From assembly GCF_023169945.1 (NCBI RefSeq), contig NZ_AP025591.1, positions 4,646,481 through 4,710,480 on the forward strand: a DNA stretch of 64,000 nt, in the 5' to 3' direction. Both the position numbers and the translations under genes were made by a program. Below the pieces are notes generated by a model. It was not told the DNA's origin, did not search any database, and saw only the letters and a list, made by a program, of their open reading frames with translations. This DNA comes from Anaeromyxobacter oryzae (lineage in GTDB: Bacteria > Myxococcota > Myxococcia > Myxococcales > Anaeromyxobacteraceae). Positions 7,600-15,478 of the stretch are shown here, in pieces. Position 1 is the stretch's first letter, and the number at the start of each line of letters is the position of its first letter.

Positions 7600-8562
7600 T
7601 CAGGGAGGACAGGCCTGACCCAACCCTGGACCGATGAGCGACGGTTTCGGTTGCGAGTCCGTGGCCGTCCACGCGTATCCTGGGCTGACGTTCGAGACGT
7701 ACCAGTCAGTCCCTCGGGTGCCTCCGCTTGCCGCAAAGGCGACGATATCCGGATAGAGCTTGTCGAGTGAAACGCCCTCGGCCGCCCAGGCAACCAACGT
7801 CGGGATGTGCAGCGCGAACGGCAGACCGCGCTCGTTCACGAAATAGATCCCCAGCTTCGGATCCGATCTATCGTTCTCGGTCCCGAACAATCCCGCGTCC
7901 ATCCGCGCGGTCCCTGGATACGCCGGCAAGTGGATCTGGTGGCCATCGTCGCCGTCCCTGGCGATGAACAGGTCGAAAGGCGCGTACCCGAGCTCGAGCT
8001 GCACCGGGCCGTTCAGCTCGATGATCACGTTCACGGGTCGAACCGGTAGGCTCGTACTTCCCGGAACCGTGTTCGCGAAACCGACGACCGGAAACAGTTG
8101 CGTGATGTCCGGGACGAGCCGGATCACGAGATCCTGCTCGCCCGGCTCCGGGGAGAGGCTCACCTCTCCCTGCCCCGAGACGTTCTTGGTGATCCGCCCC
8201 GCTGCCGTGGCTGGAACGTTGGGTAACCGGAGCAGGACGGCGTTGTGAAGCGACGCGCCTGCCGCCAGGACCGTGAGGTTGAGCTGGATGGCCCTCACGT
8301 CGCCATCGAGGCCAAGGGCGAAGGCGTAGTTGTAGGCAAGCACGACATCATTGAAGTCGCGATCGCCGTCTCGCGGCCACATGTCCTCGAAGAGCAGGAC
8401 GCCGAAGTCGCCCTTCGCCGGGGCGAAGGAGACGCCGGCGTACCTGGAGTCGCACGGGAAGGCATCGCTGGAGTCCGCGGCCTGGTCGTTGTCGGTGTCC
8501 GCCGCCAGCGCCGTCCCGGCGCACGCGAGCACGACGAGCGCAATGTACTTTGACGTACCCAT
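7600..8562 (-). CDS. LruC-domain exported protein
   Basis: The 320-residue protein starts at ATG 8562, behind a GAGGG site, with a cleavable signal peptide ending near ALA at 20. Directly after comes an Asp-rich loop (DTDNDQAADSSD) that resembles thrombospondin type-3-like calcium sites. The segment LLFEDMWPRDGDRDFND then matches the signature of the LruC domain, found in exported surface proteins of Bacteroidetes, Leptospira and myxobacteria. The rest is predicted beta-rich. It is probably a surface or periplasmic structural protein. The preceding lipoprotein gene ends 7 bases upstream, so the two are co-transcribed and likely act together. Confidence 0.85.
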   Translation of the reverse strand: MGTSKYIALVVLACAGTALAADTDNDQAADSSDAFPCDSRYAGVSFAPAKGDFGVLLFEDMWPRDGDRDFNDVVLAYNYAFALGLDGDVRAIQLNLTVLAAGASLHNAVLLRLPNVPATAAGRITKNVSGQGEVSLSPEPGEQDLVIRLVPDITQLFPVVGFANTVPGSTSLPVRPVNVIIELNGPVQLELGYAPFDLFIARDGDDGHQIHLPAYPGTARMDAGLFGTENDRSDPKLGIYFVNERGLPFALHIPTLVAWAAEGVSLDKLYPDIVAFAASGGTRGTDWYVSNVSPGYAWTATDSQPKPSLIGPGLGQACPP

Positions 8563-8569
8563 GGCACCC

Positions 8570-8953
8570 TCACTTGAACTCGAGAATCGCCGACCCGTCG
8601 TTCTTGATCTCTGCGCTCGCGTCGCGCTCTCCCGAGGCGGAAAGGAGCCGACCCCTGAGCTCGTTCTGCGTCGTCGCCACCGCACAGTGCGCCCGCCAGA
8701 GGACTCCCGACCGGATCGGGCGACGGTAAAGCTCTTCGCCCGCTACGTTGGTGACGATGACGGCAGCGCTTGCGTCGCTACCAATGATGCCGTCCGCGAC
8801 GCGCGCCTCGACGATGACTGGGCGCGAAGTGTCGAACGCGAACCCGGCTGGGACGACGACGTCCTCGATCCGTTGCGGACCCTTGGACGAAGAGCCGCAC
8901 GACAGCGCGGCTGCAACGGTGAGTAACACGATGGCCCTATTGAGCACTTGCAT
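8570..8953 (-). CDS. Small lipoprotein, partner of the LruC protein
   Basis: The protein has 127 residues from ATG 8953 with an excellent GGGAGG site. A short signal ends in the lipobox LSC with Cys19 as the lipidation site. The mature part is a single beta-rich domain with no family I recognise. Its stop is 7 bases before the LruC start, and this tight spacing is the only clue to its job. The residue after the lipidated Cys is Gly, so inner-membrane retention is not predicted and the outer membrane is more likely. Confidence 0.82.
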   Translation of the reverse strand: MQVLNRAIVLLTVAAALSCGSSSKGPQRIEDVVVPAGFAFDTSRPVIVEARVADGIIGSDASAAVIVTNVAGEELYRRPIRSGVLWRAHCAVATTQNELRGRLLSASGERDASAEIKNDGSAILEFK

Positions 8954-8990
8954 ACGTCCGCCTCCCCCCGAAGGCCGAAGTCGCTTCGCA

Positions 8991-9014
8991 TGAGCCGGAA
9001 GAGCGCTCGGCTCA
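8991..9014. promoter_or_regulatory. Inverted repeat upstream of the lipoprotein/LruC operon
   Basis: TGAGCCG (8991-8997) and CGGCTCA (9008-9014) flank an inner GAGCGCTC palindrome. The dyad lies 38 bases upstream of the lipoprotein ATG, where an operator would be expected. The remainder of 8954-9274 has no gene and nothing else I recognise. Confidence 0.4.
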
Positions 9015-9274
9015 CACTGCGACCGTCTTGCTCGTCAGTCCCTCTGGACTGGGGAAGGAGTAGACCGCATCACGAACGGTGCCTGCGGCTCACGGGAAGG
9101 TATTGCGGCAGTGTGCGGCAGCTGACCCCCATGAGAGGGATCGGAAATCGTGCCTGCCAGCGGCGCCCGGGGGCGTCCTCACCGGAGCGTGAACCCCGCG
9201 ATGACCGGCTGGATCCGGCCGACGTCCGGCGAGATCATGAGTGGGCCCATGCAGCATGAGGGCGGGGGTGACCC

Positions 9275-9754
9275 ATGAGACTGCGTCTGTTGATGGCCCT
9301 GTGTGCGGTCGGCCTCGCGACGTCGGCGTCTGCGGGGACCACCACCGTGCTGAAGACGAGCCGTACCTGGAACGGCTCCCAGATCAAGTACTTCGAGACC
9401 AAGTGCCCGGAGGTGGACGCGGTGATCGTGGACATTCCGGCGAATGCCTCGACACAGCTCCACCTGCACCCGGTCAACAACTACGCCTACATCCTCGAGG
9501 GTCAGGTCACGGTTCAGGAGGGCGAGCTCGTCCATGGCCGGCTCGTCGTCCGGAAGTCGTCCACCTTCACCAAGGGGCAGGCGTTCGCCGAGCTCGTGAA
9601 CACCTGGCACGTTGGGAAGGCCGGCCCCGAGGGCGTGAAGATTCTGGTCTGGTACACGACAGAGGTGGGTTACCCGTACACGGTGACCGACCTCAGCTAT
9701 CAGGTCGACGCGAACCTCGAGGGCAGCTCCCATTGCCTCCCGCCGAAGAGCTGA
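9275..9754 (+). CDS. Exported cupin-domain protein
   Basis: The 159-residue protein starts at ATG 9275 after GGGCGGGGG. A signal peptide ends near SASA (about 20). The cupin core follows: the first motif is LHLHPVNNYAYILEG, with two metal-ligand His residues, and the second is around FAELVNTWHVGKAG. Small secreted cupins of this type bind a metal and a small molecule; no enzyme activity can be assigned. It is monocistronic, with the next gene 170 bases away. Confidence 0.85.
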   Translation: MRLRLLMALCAVGLATSASAGTTTVLKTSRTWNGSQIKYFETKCPEVDAVIVDIPANASTQLHLHPVNNYAYILEGQVTVQEGELVHGRLVVRKSSTFTKGQAFAELVNTWHVGKAGPEGVKILVWYTTEVGYPYTVTDLSYQVDANLEGSSHCLPPKS

Positions 9755-9924
9755 CGACCTCGCACGGAGCGCGGCCCGGCCAAATTACGGTCGAGACTCG
9801 GCTGCTCTCAGTCGATGCGGGTTTGACTCAGTTGGACAAGAATCGGCGCGGATTCGATGATTTTGCACCGGCACTAGGGAATTCCCTTGGCGTCTGGGTT
9901 CTGGACCGATTACCGTGATGGTTC

Positions 9925-10161
9925 ATGCTCGACCGAGGACATGCGGTAAAGCGCTCCAAGAAACGTGAACCGCATCGTGCTTTCCCGTTGCGGCAGATTG
10001 TTCGACGGGAAATTCAGGATGGAGTGCGAGTGGTGCTGATGGCGTGCGGGCACGCTGTCGTCGGAGTGCCCGCCTCGCGATTCTCGCGCTTCTTCCCGTG
10101 CTCGGAGTGCTTCCGGCTCGTCGAGCAGGTCCGAGCGGCTCGCGCGGCCGGGACGCGGTGA
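9925..10161 (+). CDS. Small Cys/His protein, possible zinc ribbon
   Basis: This frame of 78 residues has a basic N-terminus (AVKRSKKREPHRAF) and a C-terminal CGH-x(14)-CSEC arrangement, which would make a one-zinc knuckle or ribbon. The upstream 170 bases are noticeably less GC-rich than the surroundings. The frame is short and the start is uncertain, but the conserved-looking metal motif argues that it is real. The function is unknown; nucleic-acid binding is possible. No operon partner. Confidence 0.5.
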   Translation: MLDRGHAVKRSKKREPHRAFPLRQIVRREIQDGVRVVLMACGHAVVGVPASRFSRFFPCSECFRLVEQVRAARAAGTR

Positions 10162-10327
10162 TCGCTGGCCATTCCCGGCGCCCGTTGCCGCGAGACGGAA
10201 CTTTGGCGAGCGTCAGCTCCCTCGAGACGTGCCAGCGCGCTCACCCGGCGTGACGGAGCCGTTCATGGTCGGCTCGCGCGGGCGCAGGTCGCGGCGAACC
10301 GGCGGAGGCAGGGCCCAGGAGACGGCG

Positions 10328-11626
10328 TCACGGCTTGCGGCGTCGCTCCGCATCGACCCCCGTGCACCCGCACGCCCGGGCGCGCGCGAGGAGCAGCTCC
10401 CGCTCGCGGGCGTTCTGCGCCAGCGCCGCCGCTCGCGCGAACTCGGCGAATGCCTCGTCGGCCCGGCCGAGCTTCAGCAGGAGGTCGCCGCGCACGCTCG
10501 GGAGCAGGTGGTAGGTCGCGAGGGCGGGCTCGCTCGCGAGCGCGTCGACGAGCTCCAGCCCCGCGGCGGGCCCGAAGGCCATCGACACCGCCACCGCGCG
10601 GTTCAGCTCGACCACGGGCGATCCGGTGAGCTCGGCCAGCGCGTCGTAGAGCGCGACGATGCGAGGCCAGTCCGTCTCGGCGCCGGTCCGCGCCCGCGCG
10701 TGGACCCCGGCGATCGCCGCCTGCAGCGTGTACGGCCCGAGCGGCTGTCGCAGGGCCTCGGCGCGCGCGAGCGCGGCGAGGCCGCGGTGAACGAGGAGCT
10801 GATCCCAGCGCGAGCGCTCCTGCTCGAGCAGGAGGATCGGCTCGCCCGACGGGCCGACGCGCGCGCGCAGGCGCGACGCGTGGAGCTCCATGAGCGCGAC
10901 CAGGCCGTGGACCTCGGCCTCGTGCGGAGCGAGCTCGGCGAGGATGCGCCCGAGCCGCAGCGCCTCCTCGCACAGCTCCGGGCGCGTCCAGTCGTCGCCC
11001 TTGGTCGCCGTGTACCCCTCGTTGAAGACGAGGTACAGCACCTCGAGCACGGAGGAGAGCCGCTCGGAGAGCTCCGCTCCGCGCGGCACCTCGAAAGGAA
11101 CGCGGGCCTCGGCGAGCGTCCGCTTCCCGCGCACGATGCGCTGGGCGATGGTGGACTCGGGGACGAGGAAGGCCCGGGCGATCTCCGCCGTCGTGAGGCC
11201 GCCGAGCAGGCGGAGCGTGAGCGCGGCGCGCCCCTCGGTCGAGAGGAGGGGGTGACAGGCGATGAGGATGAGCCGAAGCAGATCGTCGCCGACGTCGTCG
11301 TCGATGGCGGCCTCGAGGTCGGGGCGCGCCAGCGAGCCGGAGGCGTCCTGCGCCAGCTCATCGTGCTTCGCAGCCTGTAGCTGCCGCCGCCGGGCCTGAT
11401 CGACCGCGCGGTTCCGGGCGGTCGCCATCAGCCACGCGCCGGGGTTCTCGGGGATGCCAGCGGCGGGCCACCGCTCCAGCGCGACGACGAGGGCCTCCTG
11501 CGCGAGGTCCTCCGCGAGGGCGACGTCGCGGACGAGGCGGACGAGCCCGCCGATGAGCCGCGCGGACTCGATCCGCCAGACCGCCTCGATCGCCTCGCGG
11601 GTGGCACCCGCACCGCTGACGGTCAC
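10328..11626 (-). CDS. ECF42-type RNA polymerase sigma factor
   Basis: The 432-residue protein starts at GTG 11626 behind GAGGAGG. Sigma region 2 lies near 15-80 (LAEDLAQEALVVALERWP), and region 4 near 115-165 (LTTAEIARAFLVPESTIAQRI). A long helical C-terminal extension with TPR-like repeats covers about 185-430. That architecture, and the location next to DGPF/YCII genes, defines the ECF42 group, which uses the C-terminal extension rather than an anti-sigma factor for control. It is the last gene of a leftward unit with both DGPF genes. No anti-sigma gene is nearby. Confidence 0.93.
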   Translation of the reverse strand: MTVSGAGATREAIEAVWRIESARLIGGLVRLVRDVALAEDLAQEALVVALERWPAAGIPENPGAWLMATARNRAVDQARRRQLQAAKHDELAQDASGSLARPDLEAAIDDDVGDDLLRLILIACHPLLSTEGRAALTLRLLGGLTTAEIARAFLVPESTIAQRIVRGKRTLAEARVPFEVPRGAELSERLSSVLEVLYLVFNEGYTATKGDDWTRPELCEEALRLGRILAELAPHEAEVHGLVALMELHASRLRARVGPSGEPILLLEQERSRWDQLLVHRGLAALARAEALRQPLGPYTLQAAIAGVHARARTGAETDWPRIVALYDALAELTGSPVVELNRAVAVSMAFGPAAGLELVDALASEPALATYHLLPSVRGDLLLKLGRADEAFAEFARAAALAQNARERELLLARARACGCTGVDAERRRKP

Positions 11627-11663
11627 CCCGTCCTCCTCGCGCTCGCCGTCGCGCCCGGAACGA

Positions 11664-12089
11664 CTACGGCTTCCGCTGGCGCGCGACCTCGGCCCGCAGG
11701 CTCTCCTCCTTGGCGCGCAGCTCGGGCGTGAGCTCCTTGCCGAAATCCTCGGGGTCGAACACGGGCCGGATGGTCACCTCGACCCCGCCGTCGAACGGCG
11801 CGCGCTTGAGCCACTCGACGGCCTCGTCGATCGACCGGACCTGCCAGATCCAGTAGCCGGCGATGATCTCCTTCGACTCGGCGAACGGGCCGTCGCGGAC
11901 GGTCCGCTGCGACCCCGAGAACCTCACGCGCCTCGCCTTCGAGGTCGGGGTGAGCCCGTCGCCGGCGAGCATCACGCCCGCCTTCACGAGCTCCTCGTTG
12001 AACTTCATCATCTTCGCGATCAGCTCCTCGCTCGGCATCTTCCCGGCCTCGGAGCTCTCGTCGCCGGGCACGAACACCATCACGCGCAT
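11664..12089 (-). CDS. DGPF (YCII-related) protein
   Basis: The 141-residue protein contains the RTVRDGPFAESKEIIAGYW segment that names the DGPF family. The fold is a ferredoxin-like dimeric barrel related to YciI. It ends 37 bases before the sigma factor start, the standard ECF42 partner arrangement. DGPF proteins are the usual regulon members of ECF42 factors; their biochemical role is not settled. A helical charged tail (ELTPELRAKEESLRAEVARQ) extends beyond the domain. Confidence 0.9.
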   Translation of the reverse strand: MRVMVFVPGDESSEAGKMPSEELIAKMMKFNEELVKAGVMLAGDGLTPTSKARRVRFSGSQRTVRDGPFAESKEIIAGYWIWQVRSIDEAVEWLKRAPFDGGVEVTIRPVFDPEDFGKELTPELRAKEESLRAEVARQRKP

Positions 12090-12136
12090 CGTCTGCTCCT
12101 CTCGAATCCAGGGTCGCCTGCTCGCGTCGTCGTGCG

Positions 12137-12508
12137 CTACGGGCCCATGCCGGGGTCGAACATCGGCCGGACCTCCGACTCGCCCTCGAACCCGGGCCAG
12201 TGCTTCCGGTGCAGCTCCATGAACTCGGTGGCGATCCGGATCGCGTCGGCCTTCGAGTCCGCCTTCAGGATGGCCCAGCCCCCGATGACCTCCTTCGCCT
12301 CGGTGAACGGGCCATCGGTCACGGTGATCTTGCCGTTCGCGAGCCGCAGCCGGACCCCGTCCTTGCTCGGCAGCAGGCCGCCCGTGTCGACGAGCGTGCC
12401 GTCCTTGAACGCCTTCTCGACGAACTTGCCCATCGCCTCCATGAGCGCCGGCGGGGGCGGGGACGAGCGGTACGACTCGGAATGGCGAATGAACGTCAGG
12501 TATTTCAT
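12137..12508 (-). CDS. Second DGPF (YCII-related) protein
   Basis: The 123-residue protein starts at ATG 12508 with GGAGGAG upstream. The family core reads VTDGPFTEAKEVIGGWAIL. It resembles the neighbouring DGPF protein but is clearly divergent, so this is an old duplication rather than a recent one. It is the first gene of the DGPF-DGPF-sigma unit, with a 47-base gap to the next. The longer frames that include it start far upstream and read as shadows. Confidence 0.9.
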   Translation of the reverse strand: MKYLTFIRHSESYRSSPPPPALMEAMGKFVEKAFKDGTLVDTGGLLPSKDGVRLRLANGKITVTDGPFTEAKEVIGGWAILKADSKADAIRIATEFMELHRKHWPGFEGESEVRPMFDPGMGP

Positions 12509-12700
12509 GGCTCCTCCGGTGGGTTCGATCACGCGACGAACGAGCACGGGCGGGATCGACATGACACCGTTCCGGTGACGATCAGGCCCCATGCAGGTTC
12601 GAACCCCGTTCAGGCTCATCGACGTCGCGTTTCTCCGGTGCCCTCCGCGCAGCGACGCGCGAATGATCCAGGGCATCGAGACCGCGCTAGGCGGGCATCC

Positions 12701-13174
12701 ATGGCCAAGACGAAGCTGGTGAAGAGGAAGCTGAGCGAACGGGCGAGGGTCGCGAGCCGGAGGACGGCTCCGACGCGGCGGCGGGCGCCGAGGCCCGAGC
12801 CGCGGTTCGTCGCCGTCAAGGGGGCCACGCGCCGAGACGCCGGCGCCGTGCAGCTCGAGATCGGTCGAGCCGGCGCCGCACGCGTGAAGCGCGCCATCTA
12901 TCCGCCGGGGTTTCGCTGGTCGGTCGACATGAAGCCGGTCGTCCGCTCGGACCTCTGCATGCACGCGCACGTCGGCTTCCTCGCGAGCGGTGCGCTCCGC
13001 ATCGAGTACCCCGACGGCTGCACCGTCGAGTACGAGGCCCCGCAGATCGTGGCGATCGACCCCGGCCACGACGGGGCCGTGCTCGGTGACGCGCCGGCCG
13101 TGCTGATCGAGTTCGACTTCGAGGGGGACACCGTCAACCGCCTCGGGATGCCTGGGTCGCATCGGCATCCATGA
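12701..13174 (+). CDS. Cupin-fold protein with basic N-terminal tail
   Basis: From ATG 12701 it has 157 residues. The first 40 are rich in Lys and Arg and probably disordered. The remainder is a cupin-like barrel: SDLCMHAHVGFLASG carries the first His pair, and PDGCTVEYEAPQIVAIDPGHDG the later strands. There is no signal peptide. The Shine-Dalgarno is weak. It is convergent with the LysR gene, with 24 bases between stops. No function can be assigned. Confidence 0.75.
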   Translation: MAKTKLVKRKLSERARVASRRTAPTRRRAPRPEPRFVAVKGATRRDAGAVQLEIGRAGAARVKRAIYPPGFRWSVDMKPVVRSDLCMHAHVGFLASGALRIEYPDGCTVEYEAPQIVAIDPGHDGAVLGDAPAVLIEFDFEGDTVNRLGMPGSHRHP

Positions 13175-13198
13175 GAAGCGGGCAGGGAAGCGACGAGC

Positions 13199-14113
13199 TC
13201 AGGCGCGCTGCCTCGACCCGGTCGCCATCTCGCGCGCGACGTCCACGAAGGCCCTGAGCGCGGGCGATACCTGGGCTCGGCTCGGGAAGTAGAGGAAGAA
13301 CCCCGGCACGGCCGCCGCATACGGCTCGAGGACGAGGCGCAGGCTCCCGCGGCGCAGCTCGTCGGCGATCTGCGGCTCGAACGCGTAGAGGAGGCCCACT
13401 CCCGCGACGGCGAGAAGTCGCATGAGCTCGGTGTCGTTGGTCGTGACCGTTCCCTGGACGGGAACGCGCCACGCCTTCCTCCCGCGCTCGAGCTCCCACG
13501 CGTAACGGGCGCCGCTCGTGGACGCGCGGATGCAGAGGCAGTCGTGGTGGAGGAGGTCTTGCGGCTTCTCCGGGACGCCCCGTCGCGCGAGGTACGCGGG
13601 AGCGCCCGCGACGACGAAGCGGCCCGGGTCCGTGAGGCGGACCTGGACCATGTCCCGCTCGATGGCCTCGGAGAGGCGGATGCCCGCGTCGAGGCCCTCG
13701 GCGACGATGTTCACGAACCGGTTCTCGACCTGGACCTCGACCTCCACCTTCGGATACCGCTCGACGAACCGCGGCAGCAGTCGAGCGACGACGAGCGTCA
13801 CGGCCACGGCCGGTACCGAGAGCCGGACCCGCCCCGTGACCTCTCCGGGCCGGGCCGACACCGTCTTCAGAGACTCCAGCGCCTGGTCCACCGCTGCGCC
13901 TGCGTTCTCGAGCAGGCGCTGCCCCGCGTCCGTGAGCCCCACGGTCCGCGACGTCCGCGTGAGCAGCGTGACGCCGAGGCGCGCCTCGAGCTGCCGGACG
14001 GACTGGCTCAGGGCGGAGGTGGAGACGCCGAGGTGCTTCGCAGCAGCCGCGAAGCTGCGGTGGCGCGCGACCGCGATGAACGAGTTCAGGGCATTGAGCG
14101 GCGTGAAGGCCAC
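13199..14113 (-). CDS. LysR-family transcriptional regulator
   Basis: The 304-residue protein starts at a GTG. The N-terminal winged helix-turn-helix (about 5-62) contains SFAAAAKHLGVSTSALSQSVRQLE, typical of the family, followed by a linker helix and a two-lobed effector-binding domain (about 90-295). The subfamily is the common one that controls nearby oxidoreductase genes, but no such gene is divergently oriented here, since the upstream 416 bases lead to a lipoprotein. The target is unknown. Confidence 0.9.
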   Translation of the reverse strand: MAFTPLNALNSFIAVARHRSFAAAAKHLGVSTSALSQSVRQLEARLGVTLLTRTSRTVGLTDAGQRLLENAGAAVDQALESLKTVSARPGEVTGRVRLSVPAVAVTLVVARLLPRFVERYPKVEVEVQVENRFVNIVAEGLDAGIRLSEAIERDMVQVRLTDPGRFVVAGAPAYLARRGVPEKPQDLLHHDCLCIRASTSGARYAWELERGRKAWRVPVQGTVTTNDTELMRLLAVAGVGLLYAFEPQIADELRRGSLRLVLEPYAAAVPGFFLYFPSRAQVSPALRAFVDVAREMATGSRQRA

Positions 14114-14400
14114 CGTGAAGCTTTCCTACACGAGCGCGCTGTCCGGCGCCAGCGGCGCGCGCTTCCGGCCACCGGCGCGATGGGGAGGCTGAGCGCGTCG
14201 ACGAGGCCGGCGATGCGCCACCCGACCACCTCGACGATCGCGAGCGCAACCTGCAAGACAGGTCACCCGACCGTCGTTGCGTTCTCGGCGGCGATGACGT
14301 GGCTCGTGGGCGTCCGCCAGGTCGGCGCGACGCGGCGCGTGGCATTCAACACGACGCCGGTCGTTGCGTGTGCCGGCCCGCTGTGAGAGCGGACGTTGGC

Positions 14401-14432
14401 CCCGCGGGTACGAGATGGCCCGCGGGTACGAG
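14401..14432. repeat. Tandem 14-base direct repeat, 18-base period
   Basis: CCCGCGGGTACGAG occurs at 14401-14414 and again at 14419-14432. It sits in the 416-base gap between the LysR start and the lipoprotein start; the rest of that gap (14114-14529) has no gene I can support. Each copy contains the CCCGCGGG palindrome, so a tandem protein-binding site is possible. Confidence 0.45.
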
Positions 14433-14529
14433 CTGACGGCCCAAGGGGCGTAGGCCCTGCGGGTTCTTCACCTGGAGTCTTCTCGGGGCGCGTCCCCCAC
14501 CCTACCTTCCGCTGCAAGGGGGACGGGGC

Positions 14530-15261
14530 ATGAGACAGCTCGATGCTGTGAGGTTCGGCGTCACGACGGTCGCCGTGGCGCTCGCGACCGGATGCGCGAC
14601 GAGCGGCGGGAACCACGGCTTGGCGACGGTGGCGGATGCCGACTTCGCGCAGCTCCAGGCCGCTCAAATGGGGTCGGTGGAGCTGGCGCGCCAGGCCGTG
14701 CTCCGCACCAAAGACGAGCAGGCCCGCGCGCAGCTGCGCCTCAAGGAGGCGTACCACGAGGATCAGCTGGCCGCGGCCGATGGAAAGAGCGCCCAGGCCG
14801 CGATCGAGCAGGCGAGGACCAAAGAGCAGATCGCCAACGAGCCCCGCGATCAGGCCAAGCTCGAGCAGGCGCGGGCGCAGATGGAGACGGCCAGCATGCA
14901 GCAGCGCGCAGCGGCCGCACGCGCCGATTACGCGAAGAAGCTGATCGACGCTCGCCTCTCCTCGGCCCAGGCGGCCGAAAAGAAGACGACGCTCGAGGAG
15001 GCGAAGCTCGAGGTCGCCAAGCTCCAGGCGCTGCAGAACGCCAACGTCCAGACGGCGGGCAAGTACGACATGACCGGATTCGAGCAGCGCGTGCAGAGCG
15101 CCGAGGCGGATTACCGGTCGGCGCAGCAGAAGGCCAAGGATCAGGAGTGGTGGGCGCAGAAGGCCCAGCGCGTGTACGGCGACGCGAAGAGCGAGCTCGA
15201 GGCGCAGACGGCCCCGGTGGGCACGCCGCAGACCGGCACTGGCTCCGGTGGAACCCGCTGA
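14530..15261 (+). CDS. Coiled-coil outer-membrane lipoprotein
   Basis: The protein has 243 residues. The signal runs to a lipobox ATGC with Cys22 lipidated. The mature protein is almost wholly alpha-helical, rich in Ala, Glu, Gln and Lys (QARAQLRLKEAY, EQARTKEQIANE), and predicted to form a long coiled coil from about 40 to 225, ending in a Gly/Thr-rich tail. It shares character with periplasmic spacer or TolA-like helical lipoproteins but no named family. A possible membrane-segment frame overlaps its 3' end and runs into the response regulator gene. Confidence 0.82.
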   Translation: MRQLDAVRFGVTTVAVALATGCATSGGNHGLATVADADFAQLQAAQMGSVELARQAVLRTKDEQARAQLRLKEAYHEDQLAAADGKSAQAAIEQARTKEQIANEPRDQAKLEQARAQMETASMQQRAAAARADYAKKLIDARLSSAQAAEKKTTLEEAKLEVAKLQALQNANVQTAGKYDMTGFEQRVQSAEADYRSAQQKAKDQEWWAQKAQRVYGDAKSELEAQTAPVGTPQTGTGSGGTR

Positions 15262-15478
15262 GTCGACCGTTGGTGAAAGGCAGGTCGGTGCCATCGGCCG
15301 GCGACGGTTCTCCGTCCTGCGCCGCATCTACCTGCTCGTCGTGGCGCTCGTCGGGGGCCTGGCCGGCATCGGCTGGGCGTGGCCTTGGCTCGACGCGTAT
15401 CTCGCGAGACGGCCTGCCGTGCAAGCAGGCGCCTCGATGGACGTGTCCAGTCCATGTCCCGGGGCTAGAGTGTCAAGC
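15248..15478 (+). other. Open extension with membrane segment, in frame with the NtrC-type regulator
   Basis: From a GTG at 15248 an open frame continues without a stop into the regulator start at 15479. Residues about 25-52 (RRIYLLVVALVGGLAGIGWAW) form a convincing transmembrane helix, and its codons keep the local G/C third-position bias. The last 25 codons before the regulator lose that bias. It may be a real N-terminal anchor, or the remnant of a small membrane-protein gene that lost its stop. I annotate the regulator from 15479. Confidence 0.4.
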
